Assembly: GCF_004761975.1 (NCBI RefSeq)
Contig: NZ_RQII01000031.1
Coordinates: 1-37,227, forward strand
Reading direction: 5' to 3'
DNA length: 37,227 nucleotides
DNA from: Planococcus koreensis
GTDB lineage: Bacteria > Bacillota > Bacilli > Bacillales_A > Planococcaceae
In this document: positions 31,012-37,227 of the stretch, one piece after another
How the letters are laid out: each line of letters starts with the position of its first letter
How positions within the stretch are numbered: position 1 is the first letter of the stretch
Program-made: the position numbers and the translations under genes
Notes under the pieces: model-generated
Seen by the model: the letters and a program-made list of their open reading frames with translations, nothing else
What the model was told of the DNA's origin: nothing
The model's database searches: none

Positions 31012-31302
31012 ATGCGCCTCGATAAATTTTTGAAAGTCTCGCGTTTGATCAAGCGCCGCACGCTGGCGAAAGAAGTAGCCGACCAAGGCCGCATCACCGT
31101 AAACGGTTCGAAAGCTAAAGCAAGCTCGGTCATCAAAGAAAACGATGAACTGCAAATCCGTTTTGGCCAAAAAGTGGTTACGGTACGCGTCGATCAAATC
31201 AAAGAAAACGCCAAGAAAGAAGAAACGGCGAATATGTATACGATCTTAAACGAAGAAAAGCTGGATAAAGTCGAACCCCAGTTCATCGATGACGAAGCGT
31301 AA
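31012..31302 (+). CDS. rqcP: Ribosome quality control protein RqcP (YabO), S4 domain
   Basis: RqcP is an S4 RNA-binding protein that works with RqcH to add Ala tails to stalled nascent chains on split 50S subunits. The S4 domain (RLDKFLKVSRLIKRRTLAKE, then GRITVNG) covers residues 2-55, and the rest is a charged C-terminal tail, making 96 residues, a little longer than in B. subtilis. ATG 31012 has AAAGGAAG (30997-31004) upstream and the mazG stop 2 bases before. In B. subtilis the cortex genes yabP and yabQ come next; here a bidirectional terminator and the carAB-argF operon take their place. Confidence 0.94.
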   Translation: MRLDKFLKVSRLIKRRTLAKEVADQGRITVNGSKAKASSVIKENDELQIRFGQKVVTVRVDQIKENAKKEETANMYTILNEEKLDKVEPQFIDDEA

Positions 31303-31322
31303 GAGTTAAAACGCAACACAAG

Positions 31323-31364
31323 AAAAAGCTGCACCGGAGCAATAGGCTCAGGTGCAGCTTTTTT
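31323..31364. terminator. Bidirectional terminator between rqcP and argF
   Basis: The outer stem AAAAAGCTGCACC and its complement with an inner GAGC/GCTC stem has T-runs on both strands. It ends both convergent transcripts. Confidence 0.92.
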
Positions 31365-31401
31365 GATTGGATAATTCATTGCATGCTGATTCACGAAGAA
31401 A

Positions 31402-32352
31402 TCACTTGCCCATAAGCGCAACAAGCAGCGCCTTCTGTGTATGCAGGCGATTTTCCGCTTCTTGGAAGACGACCGAGTTTGGTCCTTCAAGTATAGCGGT
31501 AGTGACTTCTTCTTCGCGGTGGGCCGGCAGGCAATGCATGAAAATATAATGGCTATTTGCGTGCTGTACCAGCTCTTCGTTGACCTGGAAATTCTTGAAA
31601 TGCTCCATGCGCTCAAGCGCTTCCGCTTCTTGGCCCATGCTTGCCCAGACATCCGTATAGATGACATCGCAGCCGGCCACTGCTTCAACAGGGTCTGTCG
31701 TTACGTGAATGTTTGCGCCGGTTTCCAGCGCGATGCTTTGCGCCAATGCCACCATGTCCGGTTTCGGGGCGTAGGCGGCAGGGGAGGCGATGGTGATGTC
31801 CATGCCGACTTTAGCTGCGCCGATCATCAATGAATTCGACATATTGTTGGCGTCGCCGATATACGCCATTTTCTTGCCGGCAAGCACGCCGAAATGTTCC
31901 TGGATCGTCAACAAATCAGCAAGCACTTGGCACGGATGGAAATCATCTGTTAAGCCGTTGATGACCGGCACTTTGCTGTTGGCGGCGAATTCTTCGACCG
32001 TCGCCTGGTGGAATGTACGGATCATGATGCCATCCAAATAGCCGGACAGGACTTGGGCGGTGTCAGCGATCGTCTCGCCGCGGCCCATCTGGATGTCGCG
32101 CGTGCTGAGGTGCATCGCGTGCCCGCCGAGCTGCAGCATGCCTGCTTCGAATGATACGCGTGTGCGCGTCGACGATTTCTCGAAAATCATGCCGAGCACT
32201 TTGCCTTGCAGCAAAGGAAGGTGCTTGTTTTCAGGCTTTTTCAGGTCTGCTGCCAGTGCCAGCAGCTCCAGGATTTCTTCGGTGCTGTAATCTTTCAGCG
32301 ACAATAAATGATTCTGGGTCAGTTGTGTAGCGGATGTCAATGTCATTGTCAT
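31402..32352 (-). CDS. argF: Ornithine carbamoyltransferase
   Basis: Joins carbamoyl phosphate and ornithine to citrulline in arginine synthesis. The carbamoyl-phosphate loop STRTR (61-65), HPCQVLADL and the catalytic HCLPAHR near the C-terminus are seen. The product is 316 residues. AAAGGAGTG lies about 8 bases before ATG 32352, and the start overlaps the carB stop by 4 bases (ATGA), so it is translationally coupled to carB. The other arginine genes (argC, argJ, argB, argD), which precede carAB in B. subtilis, are not in the window. Confidence 0.96.
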   Translation of the reverse strand: MTMTLTSATQLTQNHLLSLKDYSTEEILELLALAADLKKPENKHLPLLQGKVLGMIFEKSSTRTRVSFEAGMLQLGGHAMHLSTRDIQMGRGETIADTAQVLSGYLDGIMIRTFHQATVEEFAANSKVPVINGLTDDFHPCQVLADLLTIQEHFGVLAGKKMAYIGDANNMSNSLMIGAAKVGMDITIASPAAYAPKPDMVALAQSIALETGANIHVTTDPVEAVAGCDVIYTDVWASMGQEAEALERMEHFKNFQVNEELVQHANSHYIFMHCLPAHREEEVTTAILEGPNSVVFQEAENRLHTQKALLVALMGK

Positions 32353-35300
32353 TTCGCAAGCACTCCTTTCGTCGATCCGTTGATGAGTTTCACAGCTTCT
32401 TGGAACGCAGCGATGGTTTCGCGGCGCGTCCAGACGTGAAGGCGGCGGACAGCTGCTTGGGCCGCCTGTGCTTTGTCGGGTTCCAGGGTCAAGTCGATAT
32501 AAGCTTTTTTGTTATCCGTCGCCAGCCATTTTTCGAATGGCAGCGACTTTTCTGTATGGAAGGCGAAGCCATGCTTCAGCCAGAAATCCAAGTCGATCAA
32601 CGGCAGCGATGCATCGGTGATGAAAATTGTGCCTCCGCCGTCCAAGTCCGCCAATTGCTGCGAAGCGCCAACGAGCGCTTTGTACATGGCAATGTTGGCA
32701 TCCGGGCTTTGGCCGATGACCTCGCCGGTCGACATCATCTCAGGCGACAGCACCGGCGACAAGCCAGGCAGCTTGATATGGGAGAACACGGGCGCTTTTA
32801 CCGTGTATTCCGGCTGGCCGTTATAATCGTTCTCGATGCCAAGCTCCCCGTAGGGAATGCCGAGCATCAGCGCAGTGGCATGCTGCACCAACGGAACGCC
32901 GGTCACTTTGGAGCTGATCGGTGCTGTGCGCGATGCCCGCGGGTTGATTTCCATAACGAACAAGCGGCCTTGTTCATAAACGAACTGGATGTTGAACAAG
33001 CCTTTATACGCCATATTGCCGGCAATGTGCTTCGCGGTTCTGGAAATCTCTTCGAGTTCGTGCGCCGACAGCGTGATAGGCGGCGTGATGGAAATGCTGT
33101 CGCCGGAATGGACGCCGGTGCCTTCGATGTGTTCGAAGATGGCGGATACCCAGACGTTTTCGCCGTCCGTCAAGATGTCGGCTTCGACTTCTTTGCCGGT
33201 GATGAAATGGTCGACCAATACCGGGAACACGGCTTCTGTCTGTGCCAGCCATTGCGCAAGCTCGGTTTCATTATGCAGAACGTTCATCCCTTTGCCACCG
33301 ATGACATAAGACGGGCGGAGGAGAACGGGGTAGCCGAGCTTTTTAGCGAATTGCGGGACTTGCTCAGGAGTCGTGGCCGTGTAGCTCGGGATGGCCGGGA
33401 GCCCGATTGACTCAAGAAACGCATAAAACCGGTCGCGGTCTTCCATCTGATCCAGCAGGTCGACGGTCGAACCGAGCACGGTGATGCCCGCTTCTTCCAA
33501 TCCGGCCGCGACATTCAATGACGTCTGCCCGCCGAACTGGACAATGACGTTGGTGATGCCTTCAAAATCGAGGACATTCAGGATGTCTTCCGCTGCCATC
33601 GGTTCGAAATACAGCGCATCGGCGATTTCGTAATCGGTGCTGACCGTTTCCGGGTTGTTGTTGATCATCACCGCTTCGTAGCCGAGCTGCTGCAGCGCCA
33701 TGACACTGTGGACGCAGCAATAATCGAACTCGATGCCTTGACCGATGCGGATGGGACCTGAGCCGATGACTGCCACTTTTTTCGGATTGGCTGAACGTTC
33801 ATCTGAAGAGCCGCTCCAAGTGGAATAAAAATAATTCGTCTGCGAGCGGAATTCCGCGGCACACGTGTCAATGACGCGGTAAGCAGGAGACATGCCCCAG
33901 CTTTTGCGCTGTCCCCAGATCTCGGAAGGGGAGATATGCCATAAATCGGCCAGCTGCCGGTCGCTGAAACCAAGTGATTTCGCTTGCAGCAAGCGCTGGT
34001 AGGTCATATCGTTCCATGACAGCAATTGGAGTTTGCGCCATTCATCAACGATGCGTTTCAGGACATGGAGGAAATAAGGCGAAATCGCCGTCAGCTCGTG
34101 GAGATGCGCCATGCTTTTATTGCGCACCAGCAATTCGAACAGCACGAACAGGCGGCGGTCATCTGGCGCGGCGGCGAGTTCTTCCAAACGGGCCGTCGGC
34201 ATTTCCGCGAGAGCGGGCAAGCGGAAGCCGTCGAGCGGAATGTCAAGCGAGCGCACCGCTTTCTGGAACGCGGCTTCCATGCTGCGTTCGATCGCCATGA
34301 CCTCGCCCGTCGCTTTCATCTGGGTGCCAAGCGAACGGTCGGCGTCCTGGAATTGGTCGAACGGCCAGCGCGGAATTTTGACGACGGCGTAATCGAGCGC
34401 AGGCTCGAAGCTGGCGAATGTCGTGCCGGTCACCGGATTTTTCAATTCTGCCAGCAAATAGCCGAGTGCCAGTTTGGCAGCGATTTTGGCAATCGGATAG
34501 CCCGTCGCTTTTGATGCCAATGCAGACGAACGGCTGACCCGTGGATTTACTTCGATCAAGTAATACGTGGAGTTTTCCGGATGGAGCGCAAATTGCACGT
34601 TGCAGGCGCCGATGATGCCAAGTGCCTCGATAATATGGATGGAGGCCGTGCGCAGCAAATGGTATTCGCGGTCATTCATCGTCTGGCTCGGCGCCACGAC
34701 GATGGAATCGCCGGTGTGGACGCCGACTGGGTCCATGTTTTCCATATTGCAGATCGTGATGCACGTTCCGGCGGCATCGCGCATGACTTCGTATTCGATT
34801 TCCTTATAGCCCGCAATGCTTTTTTCCACAAGGCATTGTTTGATCGGGCTCGCGCTCAAGCCTTGCTGGACGAGCGAGATATAGGTCTTTTCATCCTGCG
34901 CGATGCCTCCGCCGAAGCCGCCTAATGTATAGGCCGGTCGAACGATGAGCGGATAGCCGGCTTGCCCGGCGAATTGCAGCGCGCTGTCCGTCGAGTAGAC
35001 GATTGCACTCTGCGGCACCGGTTCATCGAGCTTGTGCATCAAGGCGCGGAATTGTTCACGGTCTTCGGCTTGTTTAATCGAGCCGATATTGGTGCCGAGC
35101 AGGCGCACGCCATACTCCGCGAGGACGCCGGCATCCGACAATGCCATCGCCAAGTTCAATCCGGTCTGCCCGCCGACTGTCGCCAAGAGGCCGTCCGGGC
35201 GTTCTTCGGCGATGATGGCAGTGACGCTGTCAGTTGTCAGCGGTTCGAAATAGACTTTGTCCGACATGCTCTTGTCCGTCATGATGGTTGCCGGATTGTT

Positions 35301-35444
35301 GTTGACGAGGATCACTTCGATGCCTTCCTCTTTGAGGGCCAGGCAAGCCTGGGTGCCGGAATAATCGAATTCAGCAGCTTGGCCGATGACAATCGCACCA
35401 GAGCCGATGACCAATACTTTTTTTATGTCTTGCTGCTTAGGCAT
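32349..35444 (-). CDS. carB: Carbamoyl-phosphate synthase large subunit, short arginine-type
   Basis: Uses bicarbonate, ammonia from CarA and two ATP to make carbamoyl phosphate. Two ATP-grasp halves are seen: KVLVIGSGAIVIGQAAEFDY at the start and VAVIGSGPIRIGQGIEFDY near residue 565. At 1031 residues it matches the B. subtilis arginine-specific CarB and is about 40 residues shorter than pyrimidine-type enzymes. The C-terminal regulatory (MGS-like) domain is reduced, so control by UMP is unlikely. The start overlaps carA by 8 bases, and argF follows with a 4-base overlap. Confidence 0.96.
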   Translation of the reverse strand: MPKQQDIKKVLVIGSGAIVIGQAAEFDYSGTQACLALKEEGIEVILVNNNPATIMTDKSMSDKVYFEPLTTDSVTAIIAEERPDGLLATVGGQTGLNLAMALSDAGVLAEYGVRLLGTNIGSIKQAEDREQFRALMHKLDEPVPQSAIVYSTDSALQFAGQAGYPLIVRPAYTLGGFGGGIAQDEKTYISLVQQGLSASPIKQCLVEKSIAGYKEIEYEVMRDAAGTCITICNMENMDPVGVHTGDSIVVAPSQTMNDREYHLLRTASIHIIEALGIIGACNVQFALHPENSTYYLIEVNPRVSRSSALASKATGYPIAKIAAKLALGYLLAELKNPVTGTTFASFEPALDYAVVKIPRWPFDQFQDADRSLGTQMKATGEVMAIERSMEAAFQKAVRSLDIPLDGFRLPALAEMPTARLEELAAAPDDRRLFVLFELLVRNKSMAHLHELTAISPYFLHVLKRIVDEWRKLQLLSWNDMTYQRLLQAKSLGFSDRQLADLWHISPSEIWGQRKSWGMSPAYRVIDTCAAEFRSQTNYFYSTWSGSSDERSANPKKVAVIGSGPIRIGQGIEFDYCCVHSVMALQQLGYEAVMINNNPETVSTDYEIADALYFEPMAAEDILNVLDFEGITNVIVQFGGQTSLNVAAGLEEAGITVLGSTVDLLDQMEDRDRFYAFLESIGLPAIPSYTATTPEQVPQFAKKLGYPVLLRPSYVIGGKGMNVLHNETELAQWLAQTEAVFPVLVDHFITGKEVEADILTDGENVWVSAIFEHIEGTGVHSGDSISITPPITLSAHELEEISRTAKHIAGNMAYKGLFNIQFVYEQGRLFVMEINPRASRTAPISSKVTGVPLVQHATALMLGIPYGELGIENDYNGQPEYTVKAPVFSHIKLPGLSPVLSPEMMSTGEVIGQSPDANIAMYKALVGASQQLADLDGGGTIFITDASLPLIDLDFWLKHGFAFHTEKSLPFEKWLATDNKKAYIDLTLEPDKAQAAQAAVRRLHVWTRRETIAAFQEAVKLINGSTKGVLAK

Positions 35445-36507
35445 GCATTTTCACCTTCTTTTTCTGTTGGGCTGTGGTTAGGAACTGGCTGAACAACGCC
35501 AGATGGTCAGCAGGGCCGGGAGCGGCTTCCGGGTGGAATTGGACCGTCAGGAGCGGGAGCTCTTCATGGAACAGCCCTTCGATGCTGCCATCGTTGACGT
35601 TTTTATAAAGGATCGACAATGGCGTTTCACCGATGCTCGCGTCTTCGACGACATAGCTATGGTTCTGCGAGCTCATCGAAACCTGCTGGGTTTTTACATT
35701 GATGACGGGATGGTTCGCCCCGCGGTGGCCGAATGGCAATTTGGTGGTTTTCGCGCCGAAACTGGACGCCAGTACTTGGTGGCCGAGGCAGATGCCGAAT
35801 GTCGGATAGCGCTCCGCCCAGTCCCGGTAGACCGGAAACAGCGGCGCCAGCGCAGCCGGGTCGCCGGGGCCGTTTGAAAACAGCAGTCCGTCCAGCCCGA
35901 GCCTGTCCAGCTGGTCCGTCGGCAAGGTATGTGGAATGACGCTGACTTTGCAATTGCGCTGCAGCAATTCCGTTAAAATCGATGATTTATAATGGAAGTC
36001 GATCAAGCCGATGTGAAGGTGGCCTTCACCGAATACCACCACCTCCGCAGAGCTGTCCGGCACCGCAAAGAAATCGGTTTGCACGGGCTGCCATTCGCCT
36101 GTCCCTGCGAAAGCGGAGGCCAAGTGCGATTGCATCGTCCCCGATTCACGCACTGCTTGGATGATGGAGCGGGTATCGGCGCCGCTGAGTATCGGCACCT
36201 GTGCTTTCCGGGCGAACTCCGCAAGGGGCATTGCTCCTTTTTCGACAGGCCCGTCGTAAAGCTCGGCTACGACAATCCCCGCTGCTTGAATTTTTTCCGA
36301 TTGGATATGCGCCGCCTGGACGCCATACTGGCCGATCAATGGATAAGAAAACACAATAATTTGCCCTTTATAGGAAGGATCCGTCAAAACTTCCTCATAT
36401 CCGGTCATTCCGGTAAAAAAGACGATCTCTCCTTGTACGTGCCCAGCATCTCCATGCCAATGTCCTGAAAAGTCTATGCCGTTTGCAAGTGACAACAATC
36501 CTGCCAT
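35437..36507 (-). CDS. carA: Carbamoyl-phosphate synthase small subunit (glutamine amidotransferase)
   Basis: Hydrolyses glutamine and channels the ammonia to CarB. The class I amidotransferase motif has Cys240 (FGICLGHQ) and the His325/Glu327 pair (QFHPEAAPG). The N-terminal CarA domain runs from residue 1 to about 130 (GEIVFFTGMTGYEEVLTDPSY is its core, given here only to locate it). The product is 356 residues, the arginine-type length. AGGAGG lies 7 bases before the ATG. It is the first gene of the minus-strand carA-carB-argF operon, with its own promoter and probable ArgR/AhrC sites. Confidence 0.95.
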   Translation of the reverse strand: MAGLLSLANGIDFSGHWHGDAGHVQGEIVFFTGMTGYEEVLTDPSYKGQIIVFSYPLIGQYGVQAAHIQSEKIQAAGIVVAELYDGPVEKGAMPLAEFARKAQVPILSGADTRSIIQAVRESGTMQSHLASAFAGTGEWQPVQTDFFAVPDSSAEVVVFGEGHLHIGLIDFHYKSSILTELLQRNCKVSVIPHTLPTDQLDRLGLDGLLFSNGPGDPAALAPLFPVYRDWAERYPTFGICLGHQVLASSFGAKTTKLPFGHRGANHPVINVKTQQVSMSSQNHSYVVEDASIGETPLSILYKNVNDGSIEGLFHEELPLLTVQFHPEAAPGPADHLALFSQFLTTAQQKKKVKMHA

Positions 36508-36539
36508 AATTTCGCCTCCTAGCGTTTATTCATTATTAA

Positions 36540-36553
36540 TGTATATTTATTAA
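36540..36553. promoter_or_regulatory. Candidate ARG box in the carA leader
   Basis: TGTATATTTATTAA matches the ARG-box core TGAATWWWWATTCA at 12 of 14 positions. The region is very AT-rich, so chance matches are common. Confidence 0.35.
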
Positions 36554-36614
36554 CTCGAAAAAAGTAAATTTTAAATAAAGATGATTTAATTAGCCTTTGA
36601 TTAGAGTTACTAAT

Positions 36615-36642
36615 ATTATAGACTGCATAAAAATTAAGTCAA
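36615..36642 (-). promoter_or_regulatory. Sigma-A promoter of carA-carB-argF
   Basis: Minus-strand TTGACT (36642-36637), a 16-base spacer and TATAAT (36620-36615). The predicted start near 36608 leaves a leader of about 100 bases. Confidence 0.8.
36624..36637. promoter_or_regulatory. Candidate ARG box in the carA promoter
   Basis: TGCATAAAAATTAA matches TGAATWWWWATTCA at 12 of 14 positions and lies between -35 and -10, where an ArgR/AhrC repressor would block RNA polymerase. Confidence 0.5.
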
Positions 36643-36749
36643 TAGTATTTTTATTAATAAATAATCTGCTGTTTTTGAGCGGAGCAGCGGAAATGCTGTA
36701 AAAACGGCAGGGAATGCAAAAAAATCTTATAAAATTTCCCATAATCGTG

Positions 36750-36755
36750 TATAAT
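36750..36755 (+). promoter_or_regulatory. -10 element for divIC
   Basis: A perfect TATAAT lies 31 bases before the divIC start. The -35 region is poor (TTATAA-like). Confidence 0.5.
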
Positions 36756-36786
36756 GGCATCAAAGTGAGTAGGAGGAGGGAAAGTC

Positions 36787-37209
36787 ATGGGTTTGAAGAG
36801 GAAGAAGAATGCAGGCAGTCCGGAAGTCGCTTCAATTCGAAATGATTACGTCCGCTCCGTTGAACGGCAGGAAAAACGCCAGCAGGCGCATAAAGTCCGC
36901 CTTTTCAGAAGGCTCTCGGTATTCGGGGTGCTCGTATTGCTGGCCACCATCTGGATTGGGACCACGATTTATGCGCAGTCGCAAAGCATGGCGGAGAAAG
37001 AAGCGCAGCGTGCCGAAACGCTGGCAGCGCTTGAGGAAGTCGAAAAAGAACAAGCGCAGCTCGAAGAACAGATCATGCTGTTGAACGATGACGATTACAT
37101 AGCAAAATTGGCCCGCAAGGAATATTTCCTGTCGGATGAGGGTGAAATCATTTTCACAACGCCGAACGAAGACCATAAAAATGAAGAAGATGAAGTTAAA
37201 GAAGAGTAG
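36787..37209 (+). CDS. divIC: Septum formation initiator DivIC (FtsB family)
   Basis: A bitopic membrane protein of the divisome that works with FtsL (and DivIB/FtsQ) at the septum. The short N-terminal cytoplasmic part (1-42) is Lys/Arg-rich. One membrane helix spans about 43-63 (LSVFGVLVLLATIWIGT), an extracellular coiled coil spans 65-101, and the FtsB-like motif YIAKLARKEYFLSDEGE follows. A Glu-rich C-terminal tail makes it 140 residues, somewhat longer than in B. subtilis. AGGAGGG precedes the ATG. In B. subtilis yabP and yabQ come before it; here carA does, on the other strand. Confidence 0.95.
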   Translation: MGLKRKKNAGSPEVASIRNDYVRSVERQEKRQQAHKVRLFRRLSVFGVLVLLATIWIGTTIYAQSQSMAEKEAQRAETLAALEEVEKEQAQLEEQIMLLNDDDYIAKLARKEYFLSDEGEIIFTTPNEDHKNEEDEVKEE

Positions 37210-37227
37210 TCAGTTGACACTCTTTTT
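37202..37227 (+). terminator. Probable terminator after divIC (cut by window end)
   Basis: The arms AAGAGT/ACTCTT with an inner GTCA/TGAC are followed by T to the window edge. The divIC stop codon is inside the hairpin. Confidence 0.65.

Noticed and set aside
32334-33410. 358-codon plus-strand frame opposite carB
   Set aside because: CarB is clear on the minus strand. The antisense frame has a biased composition and no recognisable domain.

Overview
The window is a stretch of low-to-mid GC Firmicutes chromosome that follows, gene for gene, the yaaO-to-divIC region near the replication origin of Bacillus subtilis. Protein similarity, the Shine-Dalgarno signals, and the absence of every spore-specific gene expected here point to a non-sporulating member of the Planococcaceae, probably Planococcus or a close relative. 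The genus is an inference from memory, not a search result. No tRNA, rRNA, CRISPR array, insertion sequence or phage gene was seen.

Layout. Positions 1-4962 hold the 3' part of a YaaO-type amino-acid decarboxylase followed by ppx and ppk (polyphosphate breakdown and synthesis), which B. subtilis does not have at this point. Positions 5075-10375 carry tmk, darA (yaaQ), holB, ricT, yabA, yabB, yazA and rsmI: nucleotide supply, c-di-AMP sensing, DNA replication and its control, and RNA modification. abrB lies on the minus strand (10528-10806), divergent from metG across a 331-base AT-rich control region. Then come tatD, yabE, rnmV, rsmA, veg, ispE, purR, ridA, spoVG, glmU, prs, ctc, pth, mfd, yabM, mazG and rqcP, all on the plus strand up to 31302. 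A minus-strand carA-carB-argF operon (31402-36507) follows, and divIC closes the window.

Most of the genes are ordinary housekeeping genes. The interesting part is what has been lost and what has been kept. Compared with the remembered B. subtilis order, yaaR, yabG, sspF, fin (yabK), spoVT, yabP and yabQ are all missing, and a carAB-argF cassette sits where yabP-yabQ would be. Yet the control sequences of the transition-state network remain. The abrB leader has two tandem Spo0A-box matches 10 bp apart, downstream of a near-consensus sigma-A promoter. spoVG keeps a sigma-H-like promoter, and ctc keeps a textbook sigma-B promoter. The window therefore looks like a sporulation locus stripped of its spore genes but still wired to Spo0A, AbrB, sigma-H and sigma-B.

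I found no convincing wholly new multi-gene system. The best leads are regulatory: the Spo0A-box/abrB arrangement, the repeats in the abrB-metG gap, the palindrome over the glmU -35 element, the ARG-box candidates before carA, and the terminator between darA and holB. Comparisons with B. subtilis gene order, protein lengths and promoters come from general knowledge and were not checked by alignment.
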